This document shows, piece after piece, positions 37,399 through 46,187 of a stretch of 64,000 bases of DNA. Positions within the stretch are counted from its first letter, which is position 1. Each line of letters opens with the position of its first letter. A model generated the notes under the pieces. The model saw only the letters and a list, made by a program, of their open reading frames with translations. It was not told where the DNA came from and ran no database searches. A program made the translations under genes and the position numbers. Source of the DNA: Chitinophagaceae bacterium (GTDB lineage: Bacteria; Bacteroidota; Bacteroidia; Chitinophagales; Chitinophagaceae); assembly GCA_016706055.1 (NCBI GenBank), contig JADJKL010000011.1:186001-250000 (forward strand). Direction: 5' to 3'.

Positions 37399-38519
37399 TC
37401 AGGATTTTACGAACAAAGTGCTCTTCACTCTATTCGATTGGTGTATCAATTCCTGCTTTTCCTTGCTCAGAATGGTAACATGCCCCATTTTGCGGCCTGG
37501 TTTGGTCTGTTTTTTCCCATATAAATGGACAAAAGCATTCTCAATTTTCAAAACTTCTTCTAATCCTTCATATTTAGCTTCACCTGAAAACCCTTCTGCG
37601 CCAATAATATTGACCATAATTGAAGGCAGGATTGCTTCCGTATTTCCCAACGGATAGCCAAGTATGATTCGCCAAAGCATATCAAACTGAGAACTATAAT
37701 GTGCTTCAATAGTGTGATGTCCGCTATTATGAACCCTTGGTGCAGTTTCATTCACCAATACATTTCCATCTCTATCCACAAACATTTCAATGGCAAATAT
37801 GCCGGGTGATTTAAAATTTCTAACTACGGCAAGTGCAATAGCTTCTACTTTCCAAAGTGTTTTTTGTTCCAATTCTGCAGGACAAAGTTGAAAGTCCAGT
37901 AAATTAAGTTGATGATCAAACAACATTTCTACAGGTGGATATAAAGCGGTTTCGCCTTTTTCGTTAATGGCCACCATTTGTGCAATCTCTTTGTGAATAT
38001 TCACCATTTTTTCCAAAACAGATGGGGCATTAAAACCTTTTACGAGGTCTTCTTTTGTGTTTATTAACTGAACACCTTTACCATCGTAACCACCTTCACT
38101 AACTTTATGAACCGCAGGTAGAAATTCTTCTTGTTCGTTTAGTTCTGCTGCATTATTTGTGATGATAAACTTGGGGCTTGGTATCTGGTGCTGTTCGTAG
38201 TATTGTTTTTGTAGAATTTTATTCTTGATCGTTTTTAGTACTGATGGTTTTGGAAAAACTTTTACACCTTCAACTTCCAACTTCTCCAATGCTTCCACAT
38301 TTACATTTTCTATTTCGATAGTGATGGCATCTAATCCTTTTCCGAAATTGTAAACGGCATCAAAATCTTTTATATCGCCTTTCGTAAATTGATGACAGAG
38401 ATGTGCCGCTGGGCATTCAGCATCATTTTCGAGCAGAAATGTTTCAACTGGGTAATTGGCTGCTGCCTGTAACAACATTCTACCAAGTTGACCGCCGCCG
38501 AGGATTCCAATTTTTGCAT
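37399..38519 (-). CDS. purK: N5-carboxyaminoimidazole ribonucleotide synthetase PurK, frameshift at codon 3
   Basis: An ATP-grasp enzyme that carboxylates AIR. Motifs: PVETFLLENDAECPAAHL, HKVSEGGYDGKGVQLI (ATP loop), EIAQMVAINEKGE, VNETAPRVHNSGHHTIEA and GAEGFSGEAKYEG. The continuous frame begins at an internal ATG (38478), but the family start MxKIGILGGGQLGRMLLQ is encoded just upstream. From ATG 38519 the frame reads MQK and is then off by one because the A run (38511-38515 on the complement) has five instead of six bases. A -7 box 5 nt ahead of that ATG supports it as the true start. Confidence 0.92.
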
Positions 38520-38524
38520 GGGCG

Positions 38525-38532
38525 CAAAGATA
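38525..38532 (-). promoter_or_regulatory. -7 promoter box of purK
   Basis: TATCTTTG on the minus strand, 5 nt before ATG 38519. Only a few tens of bases separate it from a divergent -7 box. Confidence 0.55.
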
Positions 38533-38569
38533 ATCAGTGAGGCGTAAGGATTATCAGTATGATTTTGGT

Positions 38570-38577
38570 TAAATTTG
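38570..38577 (+). promoter_or_regulatory. -7 promoter box facing the short ORF at 38582
   Basis: TAAATTTG matches the consensus and ends 4 nt before an ATG. Confidence 0.45.
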
Positions 38578-38581
38578 CCCA

Positions 38582-38671
38582 ATGCTTCCTGATTATCCAC
38601 ATAAATTATTCACTGACCATCGCCAACATTTCAGTTTGCTGATGGAGGCTTTGGCCATGGATAGCAATTGA
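38582..38671 (+). CDS. Short truncated ORF behind a good promoter
   Basis: A 29-residue frame, MLPDYPHKLFTDHRQHFSLL followed by nine more residues and a TGA. The pattern K-L-F-x-x-x-R-x-x-F resembles the start of some Bacteroidota Xaa-Pro aminopeptidases, but the body of such a gene is absent. Either the remnant of a deleted gene or a small peptide. Divergent from purK. Confidence 0.3.
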   Translation: MLPDYPHKLFTDHRQHFSLLMEALAMDSN

Positions 38672-38740
38672 TTCCCTCATCCCCTAAAAGGGGGTTTTAC
38701 ATTTCTTCATTCTAATTTATTCGCATTTAATTTTAAGATT

Positions 38741-39871
38741 ATGAGTACAAAAACTCTTTCAAATAATAAAACTGATATTCAAACTGATTTTCTTCCATTG
38801 CATGGAACAGACTATGTAGAATTTTATGTTGGCAATGCTAAGCAAGCTGCACACTTTTATAAAACAGCATTTGGTTTTCAGTCCTTGGCTTATGCTGGGC
38901 CTGAAACAGGTATGATGGATAAAGTGAGTTATGTGATTCGTCAGAACAAACTCACATTTGTTTTAACAACGCCGTTAAAGACTGATAACCCGATTGCCGA
39001 TCATATTTATAAACATGGCGATGGTGTTAAAGTGCTAGCATTAAAAGTAGATGATGCTAAATCTGCTTATGAAGAAACTACAAAACGAGGTGGCAAGTCA
39101 TATATGCAACCTGAAGTTTTGAAAGATGCAAATGGCGAAGTTGTATTAAGTGGCATCCATACCTATGGCGATACGGTGCATTTATTTGTGGAAAGAAAAA
39201 ATTATGTCGGTGTATTCATGCCTGGATTTAGAGAATGGAAATCGAATTATAATCCAACTTCAACCGGTTTGTTATATGTTGACCATTGTGTAGGTAATGT
39301 GGGCTGGAATCAGATGAATCCTTGGGTAAGCTTTTACGAAGATGTAATGGGCTTCCGTAATATTTTAAGTTTTGATGACAATGATATTTCTACAGAGTAC
39401 TCTGCATTGATGAGCAAAGTAATGAGTAATGGAAACGGTTATGTCAAATTTCCAATTAACGAACCAGCGGAAGGAAAGAAGAAAAGCCAGGTAGAAGAAT
39501 ATCTTGACTTCTATAATGGGGAAGGAGTACAGCATGTTGCTATTGCAACGGCTGATATTGTAGCTACTGTAACTGAATTGCAAAAAAGAGGAATTGAGTT
39601 TTTGAATATTCCGGAAAGTTATTATGAAACAGTGCTTGACCGGGTAGGAAAAATTGATGAAGATCTGGAGCCGTTGCAAAAACTCGGAGTCCTGATTGAC
39701 AGAGATGACGAAGGTTATCTGTTACAAATTTTCAGCAAACCATTGGAAGATAGACCTACGTTATTTTTTGAGATCATACAGCGAAAAGGAGCCCAAAGTT
39801 TCGGCAAAGGAAATTTCAAGGCTTTGTTTGAAGCTTTGGAAAGAGAACAAGATGCAAGAGGGAATTTATAA
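38741..39871 (+). CDS. hpd: 4-hydroxyphenylpyruvate dioxygenase
   Basis: A 376-residue non-heme iron enzyme of tyrosine breakdown, forming homogentisate. N-terminal vicinal-oxygen-chelate domain: YVEFYVGNAKQAAHFYKTAFG. The C-terminal catalytic domain has VDHCVGNV (first His ligand), EGVQHVAIATADI (second His) and LFFEIIQRKGAQSFGKGNFK (Glu ligand and the closing helix with the GxGN motif). Length and all ligands are normal. Monocistronic; the other genes of homogentisate breakdown are not in this window. Confidence 0.95.
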   Translation: MSTKTLSNNKTDIQTDFLPLHGTDYVEFYVGNAKQAAHFYKTAFGFQSLAYAGPETGMMDKVSYVIRQNKLTFVLTTPLKTDNPIADHIYKHGDGVKVLALKVDDAKSAYEETTKRGGKSYMQPEVLKDANGEVVLSGIHTYGDTVHLFVERKNYVGVFMPGFREWKSNYNPTSTGLLYVDHCVGNVGWNQMNPWVSFYEDVMGFRNILSFDDNDISTEYSALMSKVMSNGNGYVKFPINEPAEGKKKSQVEEYLDFYNGEGVQHVAIATADIVATVTELQKRGIEFLNIPESYYETVLDRVGKIDEDLEPLQKLGVLIDRDDEGYLLQIFSKPLEDRPTLFFEIIQRKGAQSFGKGNFKALFEALEREQDARGNL

Positions 39872-40004
39872 ACATCTCATAAGAACTGTTAATAACCTCT
39901 TTTACTGATGTTACGCTTCTCTCATTTTAGTTATCTTTATCAATAATTTATGAACAGGATGATACTATAATTAATCACCTGCCGTTAATTTTATTGAAGA
40001 AATT

Positions 40005-41193
40005 ATGAAGAACCTACTTATTTGTTTTTTTTACGCAGCTTTTTCATTAACCACGGCTGCTCAACCTCCTTCTAAAGGTGGCACAAATTCGTATTCATTT
40101 ATAGATTACCAACGAAATTTCCCAAGGCCAAGTGAGGCGTTTCAAAAGAAACAGGATACACTGCAAAAACAATTCGAAGAAAAAAAATTGGAATGGCCGG
40201 CAAAGTACATGTATATCCGTTCTTTTAAATACGATAGTCAGTTGGAAGTTTGGGTGAAAAATGATTTGAAAGACAAGTTTCAATTATTTAAAACGTATAA
40301 AGTTTGTGCCCTTGCCGGAACACTTGGCCCTAAACGAATGGAAGGAGATTACCAAGTGCCAGAAGGGTTTTATTATATCAATGAATTTAATCCCAGAAGC
40401 AATTACTATTTATCACTTGGCTTGAATTATCCAAATGCTTCAGACAAGATTCTTAGTGATGCAACTAGGCCAGGAAGTGCAATTTATATTCATGGCAGTT
40501 GTGTTACGGTTGGTTGCATACCAATTACCGATCAGCAAATTGATGAGCTTTACGTATTGGCAGCATTTAGCAAAAGTCAGGGTCAGGATTTTATTCCTGT
40601 TCACATTTTTCCAATTAGGTTTGATAAAGACAAGAGTGTAAAATATCTGGAGAGCCTTACAAAGACGGATAACCGGCTAAAAGTCTTTTGCCGATAGAAT
40701 GGAGGATGCATATGATTATTTTGAAAAGTATAAGCAGATGCCTGTTGTGTTGATTAGTGAAATGGCGATTATATTATCAATGATGCTCCTCCTAGAAAAA
40801 GGAAAGAAATAGTTGAAGAGACAAAAATTAAAAAGGCCTCCAGTTCAACACCGTACAAGAAAAGTAGGCGAATTAGTTGAAGCAGTGCATCAATGGCCGG
40901 AATTTCCCGGTGGTGGCGATGTGTTTATGAAATACCTTGATAAAGTAGGTAAAGACGTTGGTGAGTTTTTGCCAAAAGGAGTTACGAAAGCATATGTTCA
41001 AGTTGAATTTATTGTAGATAAAGATGGTGTGCCTGTTAACTTCAAAATTTTGAAAGGTGTAAAAGAAGGAGAGGAACTTGAAGACGAACTGATAATTCGT
41101 ATGGAAGATATGGGTACATGGAAACCTGCATTACTACATGGAAAACCCGTGGCTAAAAAGATGATTCAAACAATAACAGTAGAAAAGCCATAG
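40005..41193 (+). pseudogene. L,D-transpeptidase (YkuD) fused to a TonB C-terminal domain, frameshifted
   Basis: The first frame (40005-40697) has a signal peptide (MKNLLICFFYAAFSLTTAAQ) and an L,D-transpeptidase domain with the catalytic signature IHGSCVTVGCIPI (HG, SxGC). Such enzymes crosslink peptidoglycan or attach lipoproteins. After about 40689 one G is lost, and further indels near 40760 and 40840 break the linker (DAYDYFEKYKQMPVVLIS, NDAPPRKRKE). The frame 40813-41193 then encodes a TonB_C-like domain (WPEFPGGGDVFMKYL, VQVEFIVDKDGVPVNFKILK, WKPALLHGKPV). Repaired, it is one protein of about 395 residues, an uncommon domain pair. Confidence 0.82.
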
Positions 41194-41197
41194 TCTT

Positions 41198-42459
41198 TTA
41201 TTTAAGCAAAACCTGAATAGTGTCTGTTGTTTGTTGACGGAGAATAATAGTTTTCTCATTCGTTAATTCATCAAACTTTTCTTTTGTGTAATGTCGTATT
41301 GTTAAAAGTGAAAGATCTTTTGTTACTTCCACATTTAAGAATTCAGAAGCTTTCAAGGCAAGTTTTTCAATTTTCTCCGGCCAATAATCTAGCACACATG
41401 TAAAATTTATTGCACCGATCTGTGTAAGATTTGGTTTTAAATGTAATGCTTCAAACAGTTGATACAAACGCCTTACTTCATGATCTCCTACAAACGAAAA
41501 ATCCTTGGTAGTTACTTTTAACATTACTTGTTTTTCTTTCAGTACAATTATTGGCGGAAGGTTTTGAATAGGGTTGTTATGTACCAATGTGCCGGGCAGA
41601 GTTGGATCAATAAAGCACTTTACAATTAGTGGAATATTTTTATTTTGTAAGGGCTTAATTGTTTTTGGATGAATTACCTGTGCACCGTAATAAGCCATTT
41701 CCACTGTTTCTTTATAATTCAATTCGCAATCGAAATCGAATCAGTAAACTGTTTCGGGTCGGCATTCATTACACTTTCTACATCTTTCCAGATGGTGACA
41801 TTTTCGGCATCAAGCATATTGGCAAAAACTGCTGCGGTATAATCACTTCCTTCTCTGCCAAGTGTGGTGCTCTCATTTTCATCCGTGGCGCCAATGAAAC
41901 CTTGCATCAACACAATGTTGTTTTCTTCTAAAGCAGGCTTTATAATTGATTCAACTCTTTGCTTAGTGAAATCCCAATCAATATCGGCATCTCTGAAATC
42001 GTCATCCGTTCGGATAATATCCCGTACATCAAGCCATGTGTTTTTAATGCCTATTTCGTTGAGGTAGGCACTAATGATGGTGCTGGATAATAATTCGCCA
42101 ACACAAACAATCTGATCGTAGTAGTAGTCATAATCTCTTACAGGTTTATCATGCAATAGCCATTCCACTTCTGTAAAAAAATCTTTTAACTGCTTTTCGC
42201 AAGCAAGATAATGAGTAACTAAAACGTATTTGGCAGTGGAAAGGTGTTGTTGTTTAATTTGAGTGAAAAATTGTAAGGCTTCTTCTTTTTTATTTGTAAC
42301 AAATGCTTCTACTACTTTTTCTAAAGCATTGGTTGTTTTGCCCATGGCAGAAACAATAACAACAATTTCTTCATTGTCCCAATGCTTCATGATATGACCA
42401 AGGTTAAGAATCCTTTCTACGCTGCTAACAGACGCTCCTCCAAATTTAAAAACCTTCAT
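41198..42459 (-). pseudogene. lysC: Aspartate kinase, frameshifted
   Basis: The first enzyme of lysine, threonine and methionine synthesis. The N-terminal frame has KVFKFGGASVSSVERI (KFGG ATP motif), VIVSAMGKTTNAL, GFIGATDENESTTLGREGSD and TIWKDVESVMNADPK. The second frame begins NYKETVEMAYYGAQVIHPKT and continues with two ACT-like regulatory segments (VMLKVTTKDFSFVGDHEVRR). The join near 41725-41735 lacks one base (GCG-AATTG should be GCG-GAATTG). About 420 residues after repair, normal for the monofunctional enzyme. Divergent from fbp. Confidence 0.92.
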
Positions 42460-42576
42460 GCTTTTGAATGCAGATTTGATGATAAGTGTGCAAATGTCGC
42501 CAAAATGTTTGCCTTTTTCGGTATTCTTAAGCCATTACTTCTTATTTCGTCGCTTTTTAACTATCTCCCAATCCCT

Positions 42577-42584
42577 TATTTTTG
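42577..42584 (+). promoter_or_regulatory. -7 promoter box of fbp
   Basis: TATTTTTG, 22 nt before the fbp ATG, in the 147-bp divergent gap with aspartate kinase. Confidence 0.55.
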
Positions 42585-42606
42585 TTAGTATCTAAATCAT
42601 TCCAAA

Positions 42607-43614
42607 ATGAACATAAACCGGAAAGTACAGACGCTTGATGAGTTTACTATTCAGCAATTAAGAGATTTTCCTAATGCAACTGGTGAACTGTCTAACCTGT
42701 TGCGGAATATTGGCCTGGCTGCAAAGAGAGTAAATGTGGAAGTGAATAAGGCCGGACTCGTTGATATTCTTGGTGATTATGGTACCATAAATGTTCAGGG
42801 AGAAGAAGTTAAAAAATTGGATATATATGCCAACGATCAGTTTACGGGGATACTACAGCACGGAATCAGCTGCGCCGGTATTGCAAGCGAAGAGTTAGAT
42901 GAATTTGTTGCTTTTGAAGATGCAAAAAGTGTAAATTCAAAATATGTTTGCCTCTACGATCCGTTAGATGGCAGTAGTAATATTGATGTAAATGTTTCTA
43001 TCGGTACTATTTTTTCAGTGTATAAAAGAGTAACGCCAATAGGAACCGTTGTTAAAGAAGAAGATTTTTTGCAACCTGGAAGTCAGCAAGTAGCAGCAGG
43101 CTATATTGTTTATGGATCTTCTACCATGCTAGTGTATGCTACCAGAAGAGGAGTAAATGGTTTTACATTAGATCCTTCTATTGGAGAGTGGGCACTTAGC
43201 CATCCCAACATTCAATGTCCTGAAACAGGAAAATTATATTCTGTTAATCATGGAAACTTTTTTCAGTATGACGAAGGAGTGAAAAAATATATTACAGCTT
43301 GTCAGAAAAAAGATAAAACAAATGGAGGCCCTTACACACAACGTTATATTGGAAGTATGGTTTCCGATGTGCATCGGAATTTAATAAAAGGAGGAATCTT
43401 TATGTATCCAGGAACAACCGACAGACCGGAAGGAAAACTTCGGTTACTTTACGAGTGTAATCCTTTCGCATTTATCATGGCAGTAGCAGGTGGAAAAGCG
43501 ACGGATGGCAAAATCAGAATTCTGGATGTAGTGCCAACTGAATTGCATCAACGTACGCCAATGTTTATTGGTAGTAAGCTTATGATGGATGAGTTAGAAA
43601 CCTATCTTGATTAA
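42607..43614 (+). CDS. fbp: Class I fructose-1,6-bisphosphatase
   Basis: A 335-residue FBPase of gluconeogenesis. Visible: GDYGTINVQGEEVKKLDIYA, ASEELDEFV (metal site), LYDPLDGSSNIDVNVSIGTI (the class I signature with Asp and Glu/Asp metal ligands), GGPYTQRYIGSMVSDVHRNL and FRLLYECNPFAFIMAVAGG-type substrate loop. Length and motifs are complete. It is followed by an ABC ATPase gene 10 bp downstream. Confidence 0.97.
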   Translation: MNINRKVQTLDEFTIQQLRDFPNATGELSNLLRNIGLAAKRVNVEVNKAGLVDILGDYGTINVQGEEVKKLDIYANDQFTGILQHGISCAGIASEELDEFVAFEDAKSVNSKYVCLYDPLDGSSNIDVNVSIGTIFSVYKRVTPIGTVVKEEDFLQPGSQQVAAGYIVYGSSTMLVYATRRGVNGFTLDPSIGEWALSHPNIQCPETGKLYSVNHGNFFQYDEGVKKYITACQKKDKTNGGPYTQRYIGSMVSDVHRNLIKGGIFMYPGTTDRPEGKLRLLYECNPFAFIMAVAGGKATDGKIRILDVVPTELHQRTPMFIGSKLMMDELETYLD

Positions 43615-43623
43615 TTTTAGAAA

Positions 43624-44385
43624 ATGAAGAATACAATTATTTCTGTAAAAGACCTTGTAAAGAATTATGGCAGTTTTAATGCTGTGAAGGGTATTTCTTT
43701 TGATGTATATGAAGGAGAGATATTTGGCTTACTTGGACCGAATGGTGCGGGGAAATCAACTACACTTGAAATTATTGAAACTCTACGACCGAAAACAAGT
43801 GGCGAAGTAGTTGTTGATGGACTTAATCTTGATAAATCACCTGGAGAAATAAAAAAAATAATTGGTGTACAATTACAGTCAAGTGGCTATTATCCGGGAT
43901 TGAATCTTACACAATTGATCGAACTTTTTTGCGGTTTGTACAACAGGAATGTGGATCCGATGGAATTGCTAGAGATGGTGAATTTGAAAGATAAGGCTAA
44001 AGCAAAAGTAAAAGAACTGAGTGGTGGACAGAAGCAACGGTTTTCTGTTGCAACAACGTTGATTAATGAACCTAGAGTTGTTTTTCTGGATGAGCCAACA
44101 ACTGGTTTAGATCCACAGGCAAGAAGAAATCTTTGGGAACTAGTAAAGAAAATTAGAGAAAGAGGAACAACCGTTATCATTACCACACATTATATGGATG
44201 AAGCAGAATATTTGTGTGATAGAGTTGCTATTATCGATGATGGAAATATTATTGCATTAGATACACCAGATCAGTTAATAGATAATTTGATTGCAGCTGG
44301 TTTCGACAGAAAGAAAGAAATGAAACTGGCAAATCTGGAAGATGTATTTATTGGATTAACAGGTCATTCATTAAGAGAAGGGTAA
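43624..44385 (+). CDS. ABC transporter ATP-binding protein
   Basis: A 253-residue ABC ATPase: Walker A GLLGPNGAGKSTTLEIIETL, Q-loop VQLQSSGYYP, signature LSGGQKQRFSVATTL, Walker B VVFLDEPTTGLDP, H-loop IITTHYMDEAE. The C-terminus (LANLEDVFIGLTGHSLREG) is typical of ABC-2-type export ATPases such as those for drugs or Na+. The expected permease gene is not next to it; a palindrome array follows instead. It starts 10 bp after fbp. Confidence 0.93.
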   Translation: MKNTIISVKDLVKNYGSFNAVKGISFDVYEGEIFGLLGPNGAGKSTTLEIIETLRPKTSGEVVVDGLNLDKSPGEIKKIIGVQLQSSGYYPGLNLTQLIELFCGLYNRNVDPMELLEMVNLKDKAKAKVKELSGGQKQRFSVATTLINEPRVVFLDEPTTGLDPQARRNLWELVKKIRERGTTVIITTHYMDEAEYLCDRVAIIDDGNIIALDTPDQLIDNLIAAGFDRKKEMKLANLEDVFIGLTGHSLREG

Positions 44386-44390
44386 GGTGA

Positions 44391-44522
44391 ACTGAACTCT
44401 GTTCAGTAAGGTAAAACTGAACTCTGTTCAGTTATAATAATAAATCAATAACACGGAACAGAGTTCCGTTAACCAGTAAGCCCCGGAACAGGGTTCCGCA
44501 AACCAAAAGGAACAGCGTTCCG
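44391..44522. repeat. Array of five short perfect palindromes
   Basis: Two copies of ACTGAACTCTGTTCAGT (44391-44407, 44416-44432) and three of (C)GGAACANNGTTCC(G) (44454-44468, 44484-44498, 44509-44522) fill the gap between the ABC ATPase and FKBP genes. Each has a 3-nt centre and 5-7-bp arms. Spacers share short words (GTAAGCC, AAACC). The two motif types are related around GAAC-N3-GTTC. Confidence 0.9.
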
Positions 44523-44531
44523 TAAGCCATT

Positions 44532-44969
44532 ATGAGTATTCAAAATAAATTAAAACAATATATGTCAGACAAAATTGAAGCACAGAAAAAAGCAGGAGCA
44601 GCATTTTTAGAAACGAATAAATCAGTAGCGGAAGTTGTTGAATTGCCCGTAGGCATTCAATACCTTGTTATAAAAGAAGGTACTGGCGCATTGCCTGATG
44701 TAAGCGATACTGTAAAAGCACATTACAAAGGAACTTTGTTGGATGGAAAAGAGTTTGATAATTCTTTTAAAAGAGGTCAACCATTTTCTGCACCGTTAAA
44801 AGCATTAATAAAAGGCTGGCAAATTGCTTTACCAATGATGAAAGAAGGAAGCCATTGGCGTTTATGGATTCCATCGGAATTAGCTTATGGCGACAGAGGT
44901 GCAGGAAGTGATATACCCGGAGGTGCTACTTTGATATTTGAAGTAGAATTATTGGAAATTGTTAAATAA
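44532..44969 (+). CDS. FKBP-type peptidyl-prolyl cis-trans isomerase
   Basis: A 145-residue FKBP without signal peptide, hence probably cytoplasmic. A short helical extension (residues 1-45) precedes the FKBP core: VKAHYKGTLLDGKEFDNSF, ALIKGWQIALPMMKEGSHWR and IPSELAYGDRGAGSDIPGGA, with the usual closing LIFEVELLEI. It assists protein folding. Start ATG 44532 lies just after the palindrome array; 11 bp to the yfiT-like gene. Confidence 0.93.
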   Translation: MSIQNKLKQYMSDKIEAQKKAGAAFLETNKSVAEVVELPVGIQYLVIKEGTGALPDVSDTVKAHYKGTLLDGKEFDNSFKRGQPFSAPLKALIKGWQIALPMMKEGSHWRLWIPSELAYGDRGAGSDIPGGATLIFEVELLEIVK

Positions 44970-44980
44970 ATTTTTTTAAT

Positions 44981-45520
44981 ATGCCTTCAGTAGAAATTGA
45001 TCTTCGTTATCCGATTGGCGAATATGAACCAAAGCCTTTTTCTGTTGAGCAAAAAGTGGAATGGTTAGCAGAAATAAAATTTTTGCCTATTTATCTTGAA
45101 AATGCAATAGTAAATCTTGATGAGGCACAATTACAAACATCTTATAGAGATGGAGGCTGGACGGTACATCAGTTAGTACATCATGTTGCAGATAGCCACA
45201 TGAATGCATATTGCAGATTTAAATTAGCATTAACAGAAGAAAATCCAACGATAAAAACTTATGACGAGAAGCAGTGGGCAGAGATGAATGATGTGAAGAA
45301 ACTTCCGGTAAATATTTCCACTACTTTGTTGCATGCCTTACATAGCCGTTGGTACGAGGCCTTAAAATATGTAAGTGATGATGAATGGAATAACCGAACG
45401 GTTTTTCATCCCGAACATAAAAAGACCTTACGCCTTTGGTATTTATTAGGTATGTATGCTTGGCATAGTAAACACCATGTGGCACATATTACTGCTTTAA
45501 GAGAAAGAATGGAGTGGTGA
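44981..45520 (+). CDS. YfiT/BstA-type bacillithiol transferase, DinB superfamily
   Basis: A 179-residue four-helix DinB-like metalloprotein of the YfiT subgroup: DLRYPIGEYEP at the start, YRDGGWTVHQLVHHVADSHM (first metal His), KLALTEENPTIKTYDE and YAWHSKHHVAHITALRERM (remaining His ligands). Members are putative bacillithiol S-transferases or metal-dependent hydrolases. This matches the presence of bshC and bshB1 in the window. It is likely co-transcribed with the FKBP gene. Confidence 0.9.
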   Translation: MPSVEIDLRYPIGEYEPKPFSVEQKVEWLAEIKFLPIYLENAIVNLDEAQLQTSYRDGGWTVHQLVHHVADSHMNAYCRFKLALTEENPTIKTYDEKQWAEMNDVKKLPVNISTTLLHALHSRWYEALKYVSDDEWNNRTVFHPEHKKTLRLWYLLGMYAWHSKHHVAHITALRERMEW

Positions 45521-45554
45521 TAGAACATACTTTTTAATGGTATAGATTAATTTT

Positions 45555-46112
45555 ATGGCAGACCTTAACTGGAAAACTCTCTCATCCGAACAACTCTTTA
45601 ACGACCGCTGGTTCAAAGTTAGAAAAGAGGTTTGCGAAACACCTCAAGGAAAAATTGTTGATCCCTATTATGTATATGATTTTCCAACATGGGTAGGAGC
45701 GGTACCTGTTACAGAAGATGGTAAGATAGTTATGGTTCGTCAATATCGTCATGCTTTAGGCGAAACCTGTATAGAAATACCCGGAGGATGTGTAGATGAT
45801 ACGGATGCTGATTTTAAAGAAGCTGTGGCAAGAGAATTATTGGAAGAAACAGGCTATATCTTTTCAGATTATAAATATCTCGGGAAAATTTCTCCTAATC
45901 CTTCTACAAACAGTAATCTGTTGCATATGTTTCTTGCTACTGGCGGTAAGAAAATAGCAGAGCAGCAGTTAGATGAAAATGAAGAGATAGAAATCGTATT
46001 GTTAACAATTGATGAATTGAAGCAGTTAATAAAAGAGAATAAGATTGTACAGGCAATGCATGTTAGTTGTATTTTATATGCTTTGATGGAAATGGATAAA
46101 ATCTGCATTTAA
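45555..46112 (+). CDS. NUDIX hydrolase, ADP-ribose pyrophosphatase-like
   Basis: A 185-residue NUDIX enzyme: VPVTEDGKIVMVRQYRHALG, EIPGGCVDDTDADFKEAVA and RELLEETGYIF. The Nudix box core REllEETGY is intact, but the front half has one residue more than the consensus, with Asp instead of the first Glu. The general layout (YRHALGETCIEIPGG) is that of ADP-sugar or ADP-ribose pyrophosphatases. It follows yfiT by 34 bp. Confidence 0.88.
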   Translation: MADLNWKTLSSEQLFNDRWFKVRKEVCETPQGKIVDPYYVYDFPTWVGAVPVTEDGKIVMVRQYRHALGETCIEIPGGCVDDTDADFKEAVARELLEETGYIFSDYKYLGKISPNPSTNSNLLHMFLATGGKKIAEQQLDENEEIEIVLLTIDELKQLIKENKIVQAMHVSCILYALMEMDKICI

Positions 46113-46187
46113 TCTCCGTATATATTTTTATACTACCGCCCGTTTATTTTTCAAGTCAGGTGACTCTATATCATTGTAAATTTAGTT

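Noticed and set aside
38582..38671. Full Xaa-Pro aminopeptidase gene
   Set aside because: Only a faint similarity at the first residues; nothing downstream continues it in any frame before hpd.
44391..44522. CRISPR array
   Set aside because: The repeats are 13-17-bp palindromes in two versions with spacers of 8-21 nt, far shorter than CRISPR units, and no cas gene is near.
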